The translations under genes and the position numbers were made by a program. DNA of 64,000 nt from Gardnerella vaginalis (GTDB lineage Bacteria > Actinomycetota > Actinomycetes > Actinomycetales > Bifidobacteriaceae): positions 103,247-167,246 of the forward strand of contig NZ_KQ956825.1 of NCBI RefSeq assembly GCF_001546455.1, read 5' to 3'. Of the stretch, positions 45,436 to 54,443 are shown piece by piece. The notes under the pieces are model-generated. The model saw only the letters and a program-made list of their open reading frames with translations. It was not told where the DNA came from and searched no databases. Position 1 is the stretch's first letter. The number at the start of each line of letters is the position of its first letter.

Positions 45436-45887
45436 TAGAATGCTCCTAAAATGTGTTGTATTTGAATGTTTTTGTTTTTTGAAATAAGGATTGATACAAC
45501 GTCGAATCGTATTCTTCTATGTTTAAACATCTTGTGATCTTCTAGCCATTTAAACGCAGCTTTGTGTGTTTTTATGCGTTTTTCTTCTGTTACCGCTTCT
45601 AGAGGAGTGCCAAACCGTACGCTTCTACGTGTTTTTACTTCTATAAATACGATTGTTCCTAAAATATCCATCATTACAACGTCCAGCTCTCCAAAACGAC
45701 TATGCCAATTTCTATCTAGAAGAATCCAATTTTTAAGCATTAGTTTTATTGATGTGTATTCTTCTCCAAGACTCCCTATTGTTTTATTGGGCGTTGAAAA
45801 GTCGCATAGTTGTTCTTCGACTTTTGCTACGCGGCTTAATAGCCCTTCTTGAGATTGTTCTGCTGCAATGTTTTGTTGGTTTATCAT
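45435..45887 (-). CDS. yraN: YraN/UPF0102 family endonuclease-like protein
   Basis: This 150-residue protein belongs to UPF0102. The core has a nuclease-like pattern, GELDVVMMD followed by VFIEVKTRRS. Its role is unproven but it is regularly found with comM and dprA, as here, first in the operon. The N-terminus has an extension of about 35 residues. The start site is weak; ATG at 45887 is the only good choice. Confidence 0.88.
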   Translation of the reverse strand: MINQQNIAAEQSQEGLLSRVAKVEEQLCDFSTPNKTIGSLGEEYTSIKLMLKNWILLDRNWHSRFGELDVVMMDILGTIVFIEVKTRRSVRFGTPLEAVTEEKRIKTHKAAFKWLEDHKMFKHRRIRFDVVSILISKNKNIQIQHILGAF

Positions 45888-46100
45888 GTTGCTATTTCAT
45901 CAGTCTTAAAGCTTTTTTGCTATGTTTTTTAAGCAATGTGGTTAAAGGCTATACTTCGGCGTGTTGCCTTTAATTTAGGGAAAAATCAGCATGTTATATA
46001 AAAGATTTTTTTATTTTCTAAAAGACTCTTGCATTTTGTAAAAGTTTAATCTTTTTTAAGAATCGCCTATGGTATTGATGAAAACTATATAAATATATGC

Positions 46101-46106
46101 CATACT
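46101..46106 (+). promoter_or_regulatory. -10 box of glgX, leaderless
   Basis: CATACT lies 6 bases before the glgX ATG (46113). There is no Shine-Dalgarno. The rest of the 225-base divergent spacer is AT-rich, with an imperfect inverted repeat AAAAGATT/AATCTTTT. Confidence 0.4.
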
Positions 46107-46112
46107 GGAACT

Positions 46113-48236
46113 ATGCAAATTAGACCAGGTTCTATGTATCCGCTTGGAGCTACCTACGATGGCGCAGGCGTAAACTTCGCGTTATTCTCCGAAGTGGCAA
46201 AGCACGTTGAGCTGTGCTTGTTTGACGAGCAAGACAACGAAACTCGTATTGACATGACGGAGCAGAATTCTTACGTTTGGCATACTTACATATCTGGCAT
46301 ACAGCCAGGCCAAAGGTACGGCTATAGAGTTTACGGGCCGTATGACCCAAATCATGGATTGTGGTGTAATCCAAACAAGCTTCTTTTAGACCCATATGCT
46401 AAGGCAATAGAGGGAAATATTGACGGCGACGAGAGCCTGTTTTCCTACTGGTTTGCAAATCCAGACGATTTATCGGCAATGAACACTTTGGATTCTGCAA
46501 GCCACACTATGAAAGCTGCTGTTATAAACCCATATTTTGATTGGGGAAACGATCAGCATCCAATGATCCCGTATCACGATAGCGTGATTTACGAGGCTCA
46601 TGTTAGGGGAATGACGAATCTAAATCGCAATGTTCCTCCAGAAATCCGCGGAACGTACGCAGGATTGGCTCATCCAAGCGTAATATCTTACTTAAAAAAG
46701 CTTGGTATTACTGCCATTGAGCTTATGCCTATTCACCAGTTTGTAAACGACTCTTTCTTGCAAAATAAGGGCTTAAGCAATTATTGGGGATATAACACAA
46801 TTGGCTTCTTTGCTCCGCAAAATTCTTATTCTAGCTCTGGTCAGCGCGGCGAGCAGGTTAACGAGTTTAAAGCAATGGTTAAGGCTTACCATGCTGCAGG
46901 AATGGAAGTTATTCTAGACGTTGTTTACAATCACACTGCCGAAGGAAACGATAGAGGCCCAACTTTAAGCTTCCGTGGAATCGATAACCGTGCATACTAT
47001 CGTTTAGTAGACAACGATCAGCGTCATTATTTTGACACCACTGGCACAGGAAACTCGCTTCTTATGCGTTCCCCTAAAGCCCTGCGATTAATCACAGATA
47101 GCTTGCGATATTGGGTTACGGAAATGCACGTAGACGGATTTAGATTCGACTTGGCTGCAACGCTAGCTCGCCAGTTCCAAGAGGTAGATAAGCTCTCTGC
47201 ATTCTTTGACATTATTGAGCAAGACCCTATTATCTCTAGCGTAAAGCTTATTGCAGAGCCTTGGGATATTGGCGTTGGTGGATACCAAGTTGGTGGATTC
47301 CCTCCAAGCTGGTCCGAGTGGAATGGCCGATACCGCGATTGCGTGCGAGATTTTTGGCGCTCGCAGCCTTCGACTTTGCCTGAGTTTGCAAGCCGACTTA
47401 TGGGAAGCTCCGATTTATATGAGCAAAACGGCCGTAAGCCAGTTGCGTCTGTAAACTTTATTACCGCTCATGACGGCTTTACTATGAACGATTTAGTGAG
47501 CTATAACGAAAAGCATAACGAGGCTAATAAAGAAGGCAATAACGACGGTGCTAACGACAATCGTTCGTGGAATTGTGGAGTAGAAGGCCCTACAAATATT
47601 CACGATGTTAACGAGCTTCGTCAGCGCCAGATGCGAAATCTTTTCTCCACTTTGCTAATGAGCCAGGGTATTCCTATGATTTGCGCTGGAGATGAAACCA
47701 TGCGCACTCAAAATGGAAACAACAACGCATATTGCCAAGATAATGCTATTTCTTGGATTAATTGGGATTTTGATTCCACTCAAAAAGATATGTTTGACTT
47801 TGTTTCCAAGCTTATTCATTTAAGGCTGGATCACCCCGTTTTGCATAGGCGTAGGTTCTTTACTGGTCGTATGCCTTCGGATGATGCCTCAGAGATTCCG
47901 CAAGTAGAGTGGTTTGATCACACTGGTTCCGTAATGGATATGGAAGCTTGGAGTAATACTCATGCGCTTTCGGTTATGATCTATTTAAATGGTTCAGATA
48001 TTCCAGAAACCGATTGGTATGGAAGTAGAATGGTCGATAACGACTTTATTCTTATTTTCAACGCGCATTACGAGCCTATAACTTTCACTTTGCCAGATAA
48101 GCGTTATGGAGAAAAGTGGACTCTTGTTGTAGACACTCATAATCCAAAAGGTCCGCAATTGCATTACGAATCTGGTTTTAATATTGTTGCTCAATCAAGA
48201 AGTTTCCTTCTTCTTATGAGCGAAAAGCAAGAATAA
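46113..48236 (+). CDS. glgX: Glycogen debranching enzyme GlgX
   Basis: GlgX hydrolyses alpha-1,6 branches of glycogen limit dextrins in the cytosol. The N-terminal CBM48 (residues about 8-100) is followed by a GH13 barrel with DVVYNHTAEG, the nucleophile in DGFRFDLAATLAR, the acid/base in LIAEPWDIG and the third carboxylate in TAHDGFTMNDLV. A C-terminal beta domain follows. Length (707) is typical. Other glg genes are not near. The stop codon is in a 10-bp duplication, and a strong terminator follows. Confidence 0.95.
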   Translation: MQIRPGSMYPLGATYDGAGVNFALFSEVAKHVELCLFDEQDNETRIDMTEQNSYVWHTYISGIQPGQRYGYRVYGPYDPNHGLWCNPNKLLLDPYAKAIEGNIDGDESLFSYWFANPDDLSAMNTLDSASHTMKAAVINPYFDWGNDQHPMIPYHDSVIYEAHVRGMTNLNRNVPPEIRGTYAGLAHPSVISYLKKLGITAIELMPIHQFVNDSFLQNKGLSNYWGYNTIGFFAPQNSYSSSGQRGEQVNEFKAMVKAYHAAGMEVILDVVYNHTAEGNDRGPTLSFRGIDNRAYYRLVDNDQRHYFDTTGTGNSLLMRSPKALRLITDSLRYWVTEMHVDGFRFDLAATLARQFQEVDKLSAFFDIIEQDPIISSVKLIAEPWDIGVGGYQVGGFPPSWSEWNGRYRDCVRDFWRSQPSTLPEFASRLMGSSDLYEQNGRKPVASVNFITAHDGFTMNDLVSYNEKHNEANKEGNNDGANDNRSWNCGVEGPTNIHDVNELRQRQMRNLFSTLLMSQGIPMICAGDETMRTQNGNNNAYCQDNAISWINWDFDSTQKDMFDFVSKLIHLRLDHPVLHRRRFFTGRMPSDDASEIPQVEWFDHTGSVMDMEAWSNTHALSVMIYLNGSDIPETDWYGSRMVDNDFILIFNAHYEPITFTLPDKRYGEKWTLVVDTHNPKGPQLHYESGFNIVAQSRSFLLLMSEKQE

Positions 48237-48247
48237 TCAAGAATAAT
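48228..48247. repeat. 10-bp tandem duplication over the glgX stop
   Basis: CAAGAATAAT occurs at 48228 and 48238. The TAA (48234-48236) is in the first copy. Confidence 0.88.
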
Positions 48248-48265
48248 ATTAAGGATTAAATTGAT

Positions 48266-48310
48266 TGTGACCTATGGTTGCGCTTTTAGCCAGCCGTAGG
48301 TCACATTTTT
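48266..48310 (+). terminator. Strong terminator after glgX
   Basis: A 15-bp stem with G-T pairs (TGTGACCTATGGTTG with 48291-48305) and a T run. Confidence 0.88.
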
Positions 48311-48333
48311 AATATCTTGATTTAAGACATTAT

Positions 48334-49398
48334 TTAAGATTTGACTTGAAATCTTAAACGGTCACTTTGCATAGCTGCCACTTGCCTGGAAAACACTATT
48401 ATCCATCCTAAAAATAGTAAACAAGACAAAGCTTCTACATTTGTTAAAGTGTTATTGCCATGAACCCATTGGTTTCCAACCCAGGCTGTAAGAATAACAG
48501 CTAAATCCGAAGCAACGTAGAATGTTTTAGAAAGCCTAGGCGCAAGCCACGGAAGGCATATAAGCATTGTGCAAATAAGTCCTGTAACGCCTCTAGCGCA
48601 TAAATCGTGTATAACGGGGTGTGGGGTATAGCGGAAAGTTCCAATCCCAATAAATGCTATTCCTCCAAGAATAAGCAGAGCTGCCATAATAGTTGTTCGA
48701 GCTTTAAAATGCTTTGTAGCGTTAGTGCCTTTATTTTGCAAGATTTCGTGCTGTGTAGCAACAAACTCGGTTATAGCAAAGTAGCTTGTAATAATAATGC
48801 ATATTCCAGCTAGAATCAGCGTTGCATTAAACATGCTTGCAGCAAACGTTGTTCTGTCGCCAAGTTGGGAGAAGTTATTGTTATACCAATATGGGTCGTC
48901 GGAGGTTAATCCAGCAGTTGCTGCTCCAGAAATCACAAATAGTGGAAGAAGTGAGGCAACGGTTTTTGCCTCTAAAAGTTCTGCCTGAACAAGAGTTGCA
49001 TACCCAACAATTCCGCTTAATGCGCAGCAAAGAACAGGAAGATAAGTATTTACAGCGCTTCTTCCAATAATGCTGTTGATTATAGAAAGAAGAGCAAAAG
49101 ACATTAATAGCATTGTTGCGCCGTAAATCGTAGAAAGTGCGATTATTTCAAAAGCATGTTTTGCAATTTGCAGCCAGTTCTTTTTAAGTAATCCTTTGTG
49201 TGTTCTTAAATATCCGACTATAAAAGTGCACATGCTGCAAGCTGCCACAACTCCAGATGCCATTGTAAACAAGCGTTGCGTAACCTGCCATATTGCGGGC
49301 ATTGTGTTTATGTATATAGACATTACAATCATGCCAAATACTGCGCATGCAAGAAAAGCGATTAATCCCGCTGCCTCCGCACGTTGAAAACGCCCCAT
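48334..49398 (-). CDS. Multi-pass membrane protein, possibly DUF998
   Basis: The protein has 354 residues and about ten hydrophobic helices. I do not recognise it firmly. The C-terminal half has GTFRYTPHPVIHDLCARGVTG, which resembles the conserved loop of DUF998 membrane proteins. There is no obvious transport or enzymatic motif. The ATG at 49398 follows AGAGGTTAGC. It converges on glgX and stands alone. Confidence 0.6.
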   Translation of the reverse strand: MGRFQRAEAAGLIAFLACAVFGMIVMSIYINTMPAIWQVTQRLFTMASGVVAACSMCTFIVGYLRTHKGLLKKNWLQIAKHAFEIIALSTIYGATMLLMSFALLSIINSIIGRSAVNTYLPVLCCALSGIVGYATLVQAELLEAKTVASLLPLFVISGAATAGLTSDDPYWYNNNFSQLGDRTTFAASMFNATLILAGICIIITSYFAITEFVATQHEILQNKGTNATKHFKARTTIMAALLILGGIAFIGIGTFRYTPHPVIHDLCARGVTGLICTMLICLPWLAPRLSKTFYVASDLAVILTAWVGNQWVHGNNTLTNVEALSCLLFLGWIIVFSRQVAAMQSDRLRFQVKS

Positions 49399-49531
49399 GC
49401 TAACCTCTAAATCCGTTGCCTATTTTCAATGCTGATTCTATTCTATCGCGCGTGTTGCAAATTTGCTTTTGTCTGCAATGTGCGCTATTGTATTTGATTG
49501 TGCTTGGAGCTGGTAATCAGCTAGAAAGCAT

Positions 49532-49605
49532 CGGGGTGTAGCGCAGTTTGGTAGCGCGCCTGCTTTGGGAGCAGGATGTCGCAGGTTCGAATCCTGTCAC
49601 CCCGA
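49532..49605 (+). tRNA. tRNA-Pro (anticodon TGG)
   Basis: Plus-strand cloverleaf with acceptor CGGGGTG/CACCCCG, anticodon stem CCTGC/GCAGG around TTTGGGA, and T arm AGGTTCGAATCCT. Reads Pro CCA and wobble codons. A T run follows directly. CCA is not encoded. Confidence 0.96.
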
Positions 49606-49640
49606 CTTTTTTATATCTGCTTGTTTTCTACACGTTCTTA

Positions 49641-49646
49641 GATAAT
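49641..49646 (+). promoter_or_regulatory. -10 box of aroA, leaderless
   Basis: GATAAT lies 7 bases before the aroA ATG (49654), with no Shine-Dalgarno between. Confidence 0.4.
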
Positions 49647-49653
49647 TCATAGT

Positions 49654-51039
49654 ATGAGTGACGTTACGAATTTAAACGCAAAAGATGTAAACAATCTTTG
49701 GAAAGCACCATTTTCAAATAGTGCGATTAATGCTTTAGTTTCTGTTCCTGGAAGCAAGTCGTTATCTAATCGATATTTGATTCTGGCAGCTCTTGGTAAA
49801 AAACCAGTTGTTTTAAAGGGGCTGCTGCGTTCTAGAGATACGGAACTTATGATTAATGCGCTAAGCGTATTTGGAGTTTCTTGCAAATCATTAAGCGAAG
49901 ATGGCACAACAGTTTGCGTTATTCCGCCTAAAAATGGCGTTTTTAGCGTAGATGATTGTGCGGTTGTTAATTGTGGCTTGGCTGGAACAGTTATGCGTTT
50001 TGTAACGGCTTTAGCGCTGTTTGCAAATAAGTCTGTAAAGTTTGATGGAGATGAGCAAGCGTATGCTCGCCCAATGAAGCCTGTTCTAGATGGATTGGAA
50101 CAGTTGGGTGCAAAAATCGTATATCACGGAGAAGTGGGCTTCTTACCATTTAGCGTTACACCTCCTAAAAATCTTGTGGAATATGGGGTAGATGGCGAGC
50201 AAACTGCTGGCAGCAATCGTGTTGTTCGCATTGATTCTTCGCTTTCGTCTCAATTTATATCTGCGCTGCTGTTGATTGCATCGCGTATTCCAAAAGGTCT
50301 ACAAATCGAGCATATTGGAAGCAAATTGCCTAGTATGCCGCATATTCAAATGACAATGGAAGATGTGCGTAAAGCTGGCGGAGTAGTAGATATGCCAGAA
50401 AGTGGAATTTGGCGTGTTAGAGAACATGATTTAACTTTGCCAGATGAAGTTGTTGTGGAGCCAGATCTTTCTAACGCAGCGCCTTTTATTGGGGCAGCGT
50501 TGATTGCTGGCGGATGCGTTAAAATCCCTAATTGGCCGCTTAAAACTACTCAGCCTGGGGGATTGTTGCCTGGGATTGTTGAGCGGATGGGTGCAAAAAT
50601 CGTTTTTGAGCATTCTAGCGCAGATTCTTCAACGTTATGCGTAACTGGTAGCGGCAAAATTCATGCCATTAAGTCACTTGATTTGGCTGCTGCTGGTGAG
50701 GTTGCGCCAAGTATTGCTGCGATTCTTGCGTTTGCAGATGGTGTAAGCGAGTTGCACGGTATTGCGCATTTAAGAGGCCACGAAACAAATCGCTTGAGTG
50801 CAATAGTTGCAGAACTAAATCGCGTTGGAATATGCGCTGATGAGCTAGAAGATGGAATCCGTATTATTCCTAGCCAAAATATGCATGGGGAAGTAATGGA
50901 GACGTATGCGGATCACAGAATGGCCACGTTTGCAGCAATGCTCGGGCTTAGAATTAATGGCATTAATGTTAAAAACATTGCCACTACGCGTAAAACACTT
51001 CCAGATTTTCCAACAATGTGGAATAACATGCTTAAATAG
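49654..51039 (+). CDS. aroA: EPSP synthase (3-phosphoshikimate 1-carboxyvinyltransferase)
   Basis: This is the sixth shikimate-pathway enzyme, joining shikimate-3-phosphate and PEP. The 461-residue protein has VPGSKSLSNRYLILAAL, the NCGLAGTVMRF loop (the NAGTAMR region) and RGHETNRL, EPDLSNAAPF and YADHRMATFAAML. The NAGTAMR-like word here is CGLAGTVMR, the form found in actinobacteria. It stands alone behind tRNA-Pro. The stop is in a 13-bp triple repeat. Confidence 0.94.
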   Translation: MSDVTNLNAKDVNNLWKAPFSNSAINALVSVPGSKSLSNRYLILAALGKKPVVLKGLLRSRDTELMINALSVFGVSCKSLSEDGTTVCVIPPKNGVFSVDDCAVVNCGLAGTVMRFVTALALFANKSVKFDGDEQAYARPMKPVLDGLEQLGAKIVYHGEVGFLPFSVTPPKNLVEYGVDGEQTAGSNRVVRIDSSLSSQFISALLLIASRIPKGLQIEHIGSKLPSMPHIQMTMEDVRKAGGVVDMPESGIWRVREHDLTLPDEVVVEPDLSNAAPFIGAALIAGGCVKIPNWPLKTTQPGGLLPGIVERMGAKIVFEHSSADSSTLCVTGSGKIHAIKSLDLAAAGEVAPSIAAILAFADGVSELHGIAHLRGHETNRLSAIVAELNRVGICADELEDGIRIIPSQNMHGEVMETYADHRMATFAAMLGLRINGINVKNIATTRKTLPDFPTMWNNMLK

Positions 51040-51064
51040 TGTGCTTAAATAACATGCTTAAATA
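51026..51064. repeat. 13-bp tandem repeat, three copies, over the aroA stop
   Basis: ACATGCTTAAATA, GTGTGCTTAAATA and ACATGCTTAAATA at 51026, 51039 and 51052. The TAG stop (51037-51039) spans copies one and two. Confidence 0.92.
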
Positions 51065-51066
51065 AC

Positions 51067-51100
51067 AAATAATCCCGAGTTTTTTAACCCGGGATTATTT
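51067..51100. terminator. Bidirectional terminator, aroA/ackA
   Basis: A perfect 11-bp stem AAATAATCCCG/CGGGATTATTT lies between the two convergent genes. Confidence 0.88.
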
Positions 51101-51139
51101 ATGCGTTACGTTTTACGTTACGTTGTTTTACACTACGAT

Positions 51140-52369
51140 TTAGCGCTCAAACTTGTTGCCGTAAGAATCCACGCCAGCTTCTGCGATTTGTGCAGACTTT
51201 CTAGCGATTGCCAACTCTTCGTTGGTTGGGATTACAGCAATAATCACAGAGCTATCTGGAGTGGAAATAACGCGTGGCTCCTTAGAACGAACCAAGTTCT
51301 TCTCTTTATCGAGCTTAACGCCGAATGGAGCAAGCTTTTCGCACACAAGAGCGCGAACAATCTCATCGTTTTCGCCAACGCCAGCGGTGAATGTGATTAC
51401 ATCCACGCCGCCCATTTGAGCGGTGTAGTTGCCAATGTAGCCAACAATGCGGTGAACGTACACGCCGAGAGCAAGCTTAGCGTCTTCGTTGCCTTCTGCG
51501 ATTAGCTCGTGAATATCGCGCAAATCGCCGTGGCCGGTCATGCCCATCATGCCAGAACGCTTGTTAAAGAGCGTATCAAGCTCGTCCACGTTCATGTGAG
51601 CGTTGCGAATAAGGTGGAACACTACAGCTGGGTCAATATCTCCAGTGCGGCCGCCCATCATCAAACCTTCCAGAGGCGTTAAGCCCATAGAAGTTTCAAC
51701 TGGCTTGCCAGAAATCTGAGCAGAAGCAGAAGCGCCATTTCCAATGTGCAAAACAATCTGCTTTAAGCCTTCTGCAGGCTTTCCAACAACGCTTGGAACT
51801 ACAGAGCCAATGTACTCGTGGGAAGTGCCGTGAGCGCCGTAGCGACGAATGTGGTACTGGTTTGCAATATCTTTGTTCAATGCGTAAGTCGCAGCAACCT
51901 GTGGCAAATCGTGGAAGAACGAAGAATCGAACACCATAATCTGTGGAACGTCTGGCAAAAGTTCAGTCATAACTTCAGCGCCAACAGCCTCTGGACCGTT
52001 GTGAAGTGGAGCCAAAACGGCCAAATCCTTTACCTTATTAATTGTCTTTTTGTTCACTAATGCTGGCTTAGGGAAGGTTAAGCCACCCTGAACAACGCGG
52101 TGTCCAACAGCAACGATTCCAGACTTGGAAAGATTTGGACCATATTCCTCAAAGAAGCCGAGTACGCGCTTTAAGCCCTGCTCGTGATCGTGCACTGGCT
52201 CGTCAAACTCATGCTTTTCGCCATTGAATACGTGCTTGTAGTGTCCGTCAACTGGCTCGCCAATTTTTTCTACAATACCAGACGCAATACCTTCGCCGCT
52301 TTCCAAATCGACGAGCTGGTACTTAATCGAGCTAGAACCAGAATTGATAACAAGAACGGTTTTTGCCAT
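51140..52369 (-). CDS. ackA: Acetate kinase
   Basis: AckA turns acetyl-phosphate and ADP into acetate and ATP, the main energy step after phosphoketolase. It has the phosphate loop NSGSSSIKYQLV, the active-site His in GAHGTSHEYIG, HIGNGASASA and GENDEIVRAL. At about 410 residues it is typical. ATG at 52369 follows GGAGGATGCCCTC; an in-frame ATG at 52384 overlaps that site. Last of xfp-pta-ackA. A 15-bp hairpin lies before it. Confidence 0.97.
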   Translation of the reverse strand: MAKTVLVINSGSSSIKYQLVDLESGEGIASGIVEKIGEPVDGHYKHVFNGEKHEFDEPVHDHEQGLKRVLGFFEEYGPNLSKSGIVAVGHRVVQGGLTFPKPALVNKKTINKVKDLAVLAPLHNGPEAVGAEVMTELLPDVPQIMVFDSSFFHDLPQVAATYALNKDIANQYHIRRYGAHGTSHEYIGSVVPSVVGKPAEGLKQIVLHIGNGASASAQISGKPVETSMGLTPLEGLMMGGRTGDIDPAVVFHLIRNAHMNVDELDTLFNKRSGMMGMTGHGDLRDIHELIAEGNEDAKLALGVYVHRIVGYIGNYTAQMGGVDVITFTAGVGENDEIVRALVCEKLAPFGVKLDKEKNLVRSKEPRVISTPDSSVIIAVIPTNEELAIARKSAQIAEAGVDSYGNKFER

Positions 52370-52430
52370 GAGGGCATCCTCCATAAAGTGTTGATAAGGC
52401 TAGTAAATTGCCACATTTAAGTGTACATGT

Positions 52431-52479
52431 AAGTTCCTACAATGAATGCTTTTGTTAAGTCAAATCATTGTAGGAACTT
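52431..52479. other. Perfect 15-bp inverted repeat between pta and ackA
   Basis: AAGTTCCTACAATGA (52431-52445) is exactly complementary to 52465-52479. No T run follows on the coding strand, so this is not a standard terminator. It could be a processing or stability structure, or an operator. Confidence 0.7.
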
Positions 52480-52501
52480 GCGATTATTTCTTGCGATTAT
52501 T
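52477..52501. repeat. 13-bp-period duplication over the pta stop
   Basis: CTTGCGATTATT occurs at 52477 and 52490. The pta stop (52500-52502, minus) overlaps the second copy. Confidence 0.8.
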
Positions 52502-54158
52502 AGAACTGCGCTTCCAATGCTGTAAGAGCAACAGTGTTAATAATATCTTGAACCAACGCTCCTCTAGACAAGTCGTTAACAGGCTTGTTTAGTCCTTGCA
52601 AAATTGGTCCAACAGCCAATGCGCCGCTGGAGCGCTGAACGGCCTTGTATCCAATGTTTCCAGCGCATAAGTCTGGGAACACAAACACATTTACGTGGCC
52701 TGCAACATCATTTCCTTTAGCTTTGGACGCAGCAACAGTTTCGGACCATGCAGCGTCAAACTGTATAGATCCAACAACCTTTAAGTCTGGGTCGCTTTCT
52801 TTTACAATCTTTGTTGCTTCTTCTACAAGATCAACGTCTGGGCCTTTTCCGGATCCAAGAGTGGAGTAAGATAGCATTCCAACCTTAGGGTCTAAGCCAA
52901 AAGCCTTAGCAGTTTGTGCAGACTGCAAAGCGATATCTGCCAGCTGCTGCGCGTCTGGATTAAGGTTGATTGCGCAATCTGCAAACACAGCCACATGATC
53001 TTTAAAGCACATAATGAATGCTCCAGAAACAAGCTTAGATCCTGGCTTAGTTTTAATAACTTGAAGAGCTGGGCGAACTGTATTTGCCGTTGAGTTAACA
53101 GAGCCAGAAACAAGTCCGTCTGCTAATCCAAGTACCACTAGCATTGTGCCAAAGTAGCTTGCATCTTTAAGCTGTTCTCTAGCTTGCTCTTCGGTCATGC
53201 CTTTCTTTGCGCGCAACTCGCAGAGCTTGCTAATCATCTTGCTAAGAACAGCCTCGTCGCTCATAGACTGGAAGCTTGCTTTGTTAAGAGACTTTAAGCC
53301 GAGTTCTTTTCCGCGTGCAAGAATAGATTCGCTTTGGCCAACAATAATAAGATTTACAATGTCTCGCTCTAGCAAATAGTCAGCTGCTTTTAGAATGCGA
53401 TCTTCTTCGCCTTCTGGAAGCACAATTGTTTTCTTATTTGCTTTGGCTTTTCCAAGCAAGCTGTATTGGAAGGCGTACGGGGTAGTAGGGGCGTTAAATG
53501 GCTGTTGCAAAGCGCTAATAATCTCTTCGTTTGCAACATAATCGCTGAATTTATTCGATTCGGATTCGCTTATAGAAGGCAAAGTCCAAAGTGGAGTGCC
53601 ATTATTGCTTTGAGCGTAGTTTTCTTTTAATTCTTTTGCTAAGTCTTCTTTGCAATCAGTTACAAATATGCCAAATACTTTTGTGTATTCTTTGCTAACG
53701 CTTGCGGATTGTGCTTCGATTGTTTGCAAGATTTGCTTGCTATCTCTGCCTTCTGCGCAAACGCTTAAGAACACTGGGGAAGCTAAGTCGGCTGCCACAG
53801 ATGCATCGAATCTAAACAAATCTGGGTCAAATACGGAAGTGGAATCGCTAGCTACAATAACGCATCCTTGAGCGTTTGTTGCGCTAATCAGATCGTTGTA
53901 GCTAGCTACAATGTCTCCTCTTAGAGCGTCTTTGTTTTTACGAACTGCGCATGGGCATGCGGCAATTGCCTGTTCCAGCGTTGGCTTTGTGTTGCTTGCT
54001 GCTATCAATTCGCTTGTAAACGCGTCATCATGCTTTGCAGATGGTCTAAAAACAGTTGTTGAATAATGATTAGAAAGAGCCTTTGTAACTCCCAGTGCTA
54101 CAACATTGCGACTTTGCGCGCAGTCGGAGCTGATAATAGTTACGTTAACTAACGACAC
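52500..54158 (-). CDS. pta: Phosphate acetyltransferase
   Basis: Pta interconverts acetyl-phosphate and acetyl-CoA. The 552-residue protein has an N-terminal P-loop-like regulatory region (VNVTIISSDCAQSRNVVALGV), without a clean Walker A, and a C-terminal PTA catalytic domain from about residue 235 (KKTIVLPEGEEDRILKAADYL, GSVNSTANTVRPALQVIKT and KGNDVAGHVNVFVFPDL). It is shorter than the E. coli enzyme (714), the common form in bifidobacteria. It lies between xfp and ackA. ATG at 54158 has AAAGGAG upstream. Confidence 0.95.
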   Translation of the reverse strand: MSLVNVTIISSDCAQSRNVVALGVTKALSNHYSTTVFRPSAKHDDAFTSELIAASNTKPTLEQAIAACPCAVRKNKDALRGDIVASYNDLISATNAQGCVIVASDSTSVFDPDLFRFDASVAADLASPVFLSVCAEGRDSKQILQTIEAQSASVSKEYTKVFGIFVTDCKEDLAKELKENYAQSNNGTPLWTLPSISESESNKFSDYVANEEIISALQQPFNAPTTPYAFQYSLLGKAKANKKTIVLPEGEEDRILKAADYLLERDIVNLIIVGQSESILARGKELGLKSLNKASFQSMSDEAVLSKMISKLCELRAKKGMTEEQAREQLKDASYFGTMLVVLGLADGLVSGSVNSTANTVRPALQVIKTKPGSKLVSGAFIMCFKDHVAVFADCAINLNPDAQQLADIALQSAQTAKAFGLDPKVGMLSYSTLGSGKGPDVDLVEEATKIVKESDPDLKVVGSIQFDAAWSETVAASKAKGNDVAGHVNVFVFPDLCAGNIGYKAVQRSSGALAVGPILQGLNKPVNDLSRGALVQDIINTVALTALEAQF

Positions 54159-54371
54159 GACTTTTCTCCTTTGATGCGTCTGTGTTTATTCTATTTTGCT
54201 TCGCATTTTTATTTTGCTTTGCATTTTCGGTTTTGCTATTCTTCGTATTTCAACGTTGAAAATTGCATATCGAACGAAGAACCCTTAGCTATTTTAAGGC
54301 TATTTGTAGAACAACAAGCGGAAATTCTGATTTTTTATGTGTTTTATTATTAATTTTTTTGTGCGACTAAT

Positions 54372-54409
54372 TTTTTAGGGAGCCAACCTTTCGATTGACT
54401 CCCTAAAAA
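54372..54409. other. Stable hairpin between xfp and pta
   Basis: Arms TTTTTAGGGAG and CTCCCTAAAAA, extended by three inner pairs past one mismatch. On the coding strand the stem ends in A rather than U, so this is not a classical terminator. Confidence 0.6.
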
Positions 54410-54443
54410 TCAGCTAAGCAATTTTAGCGTTGATAGCTTAAAA

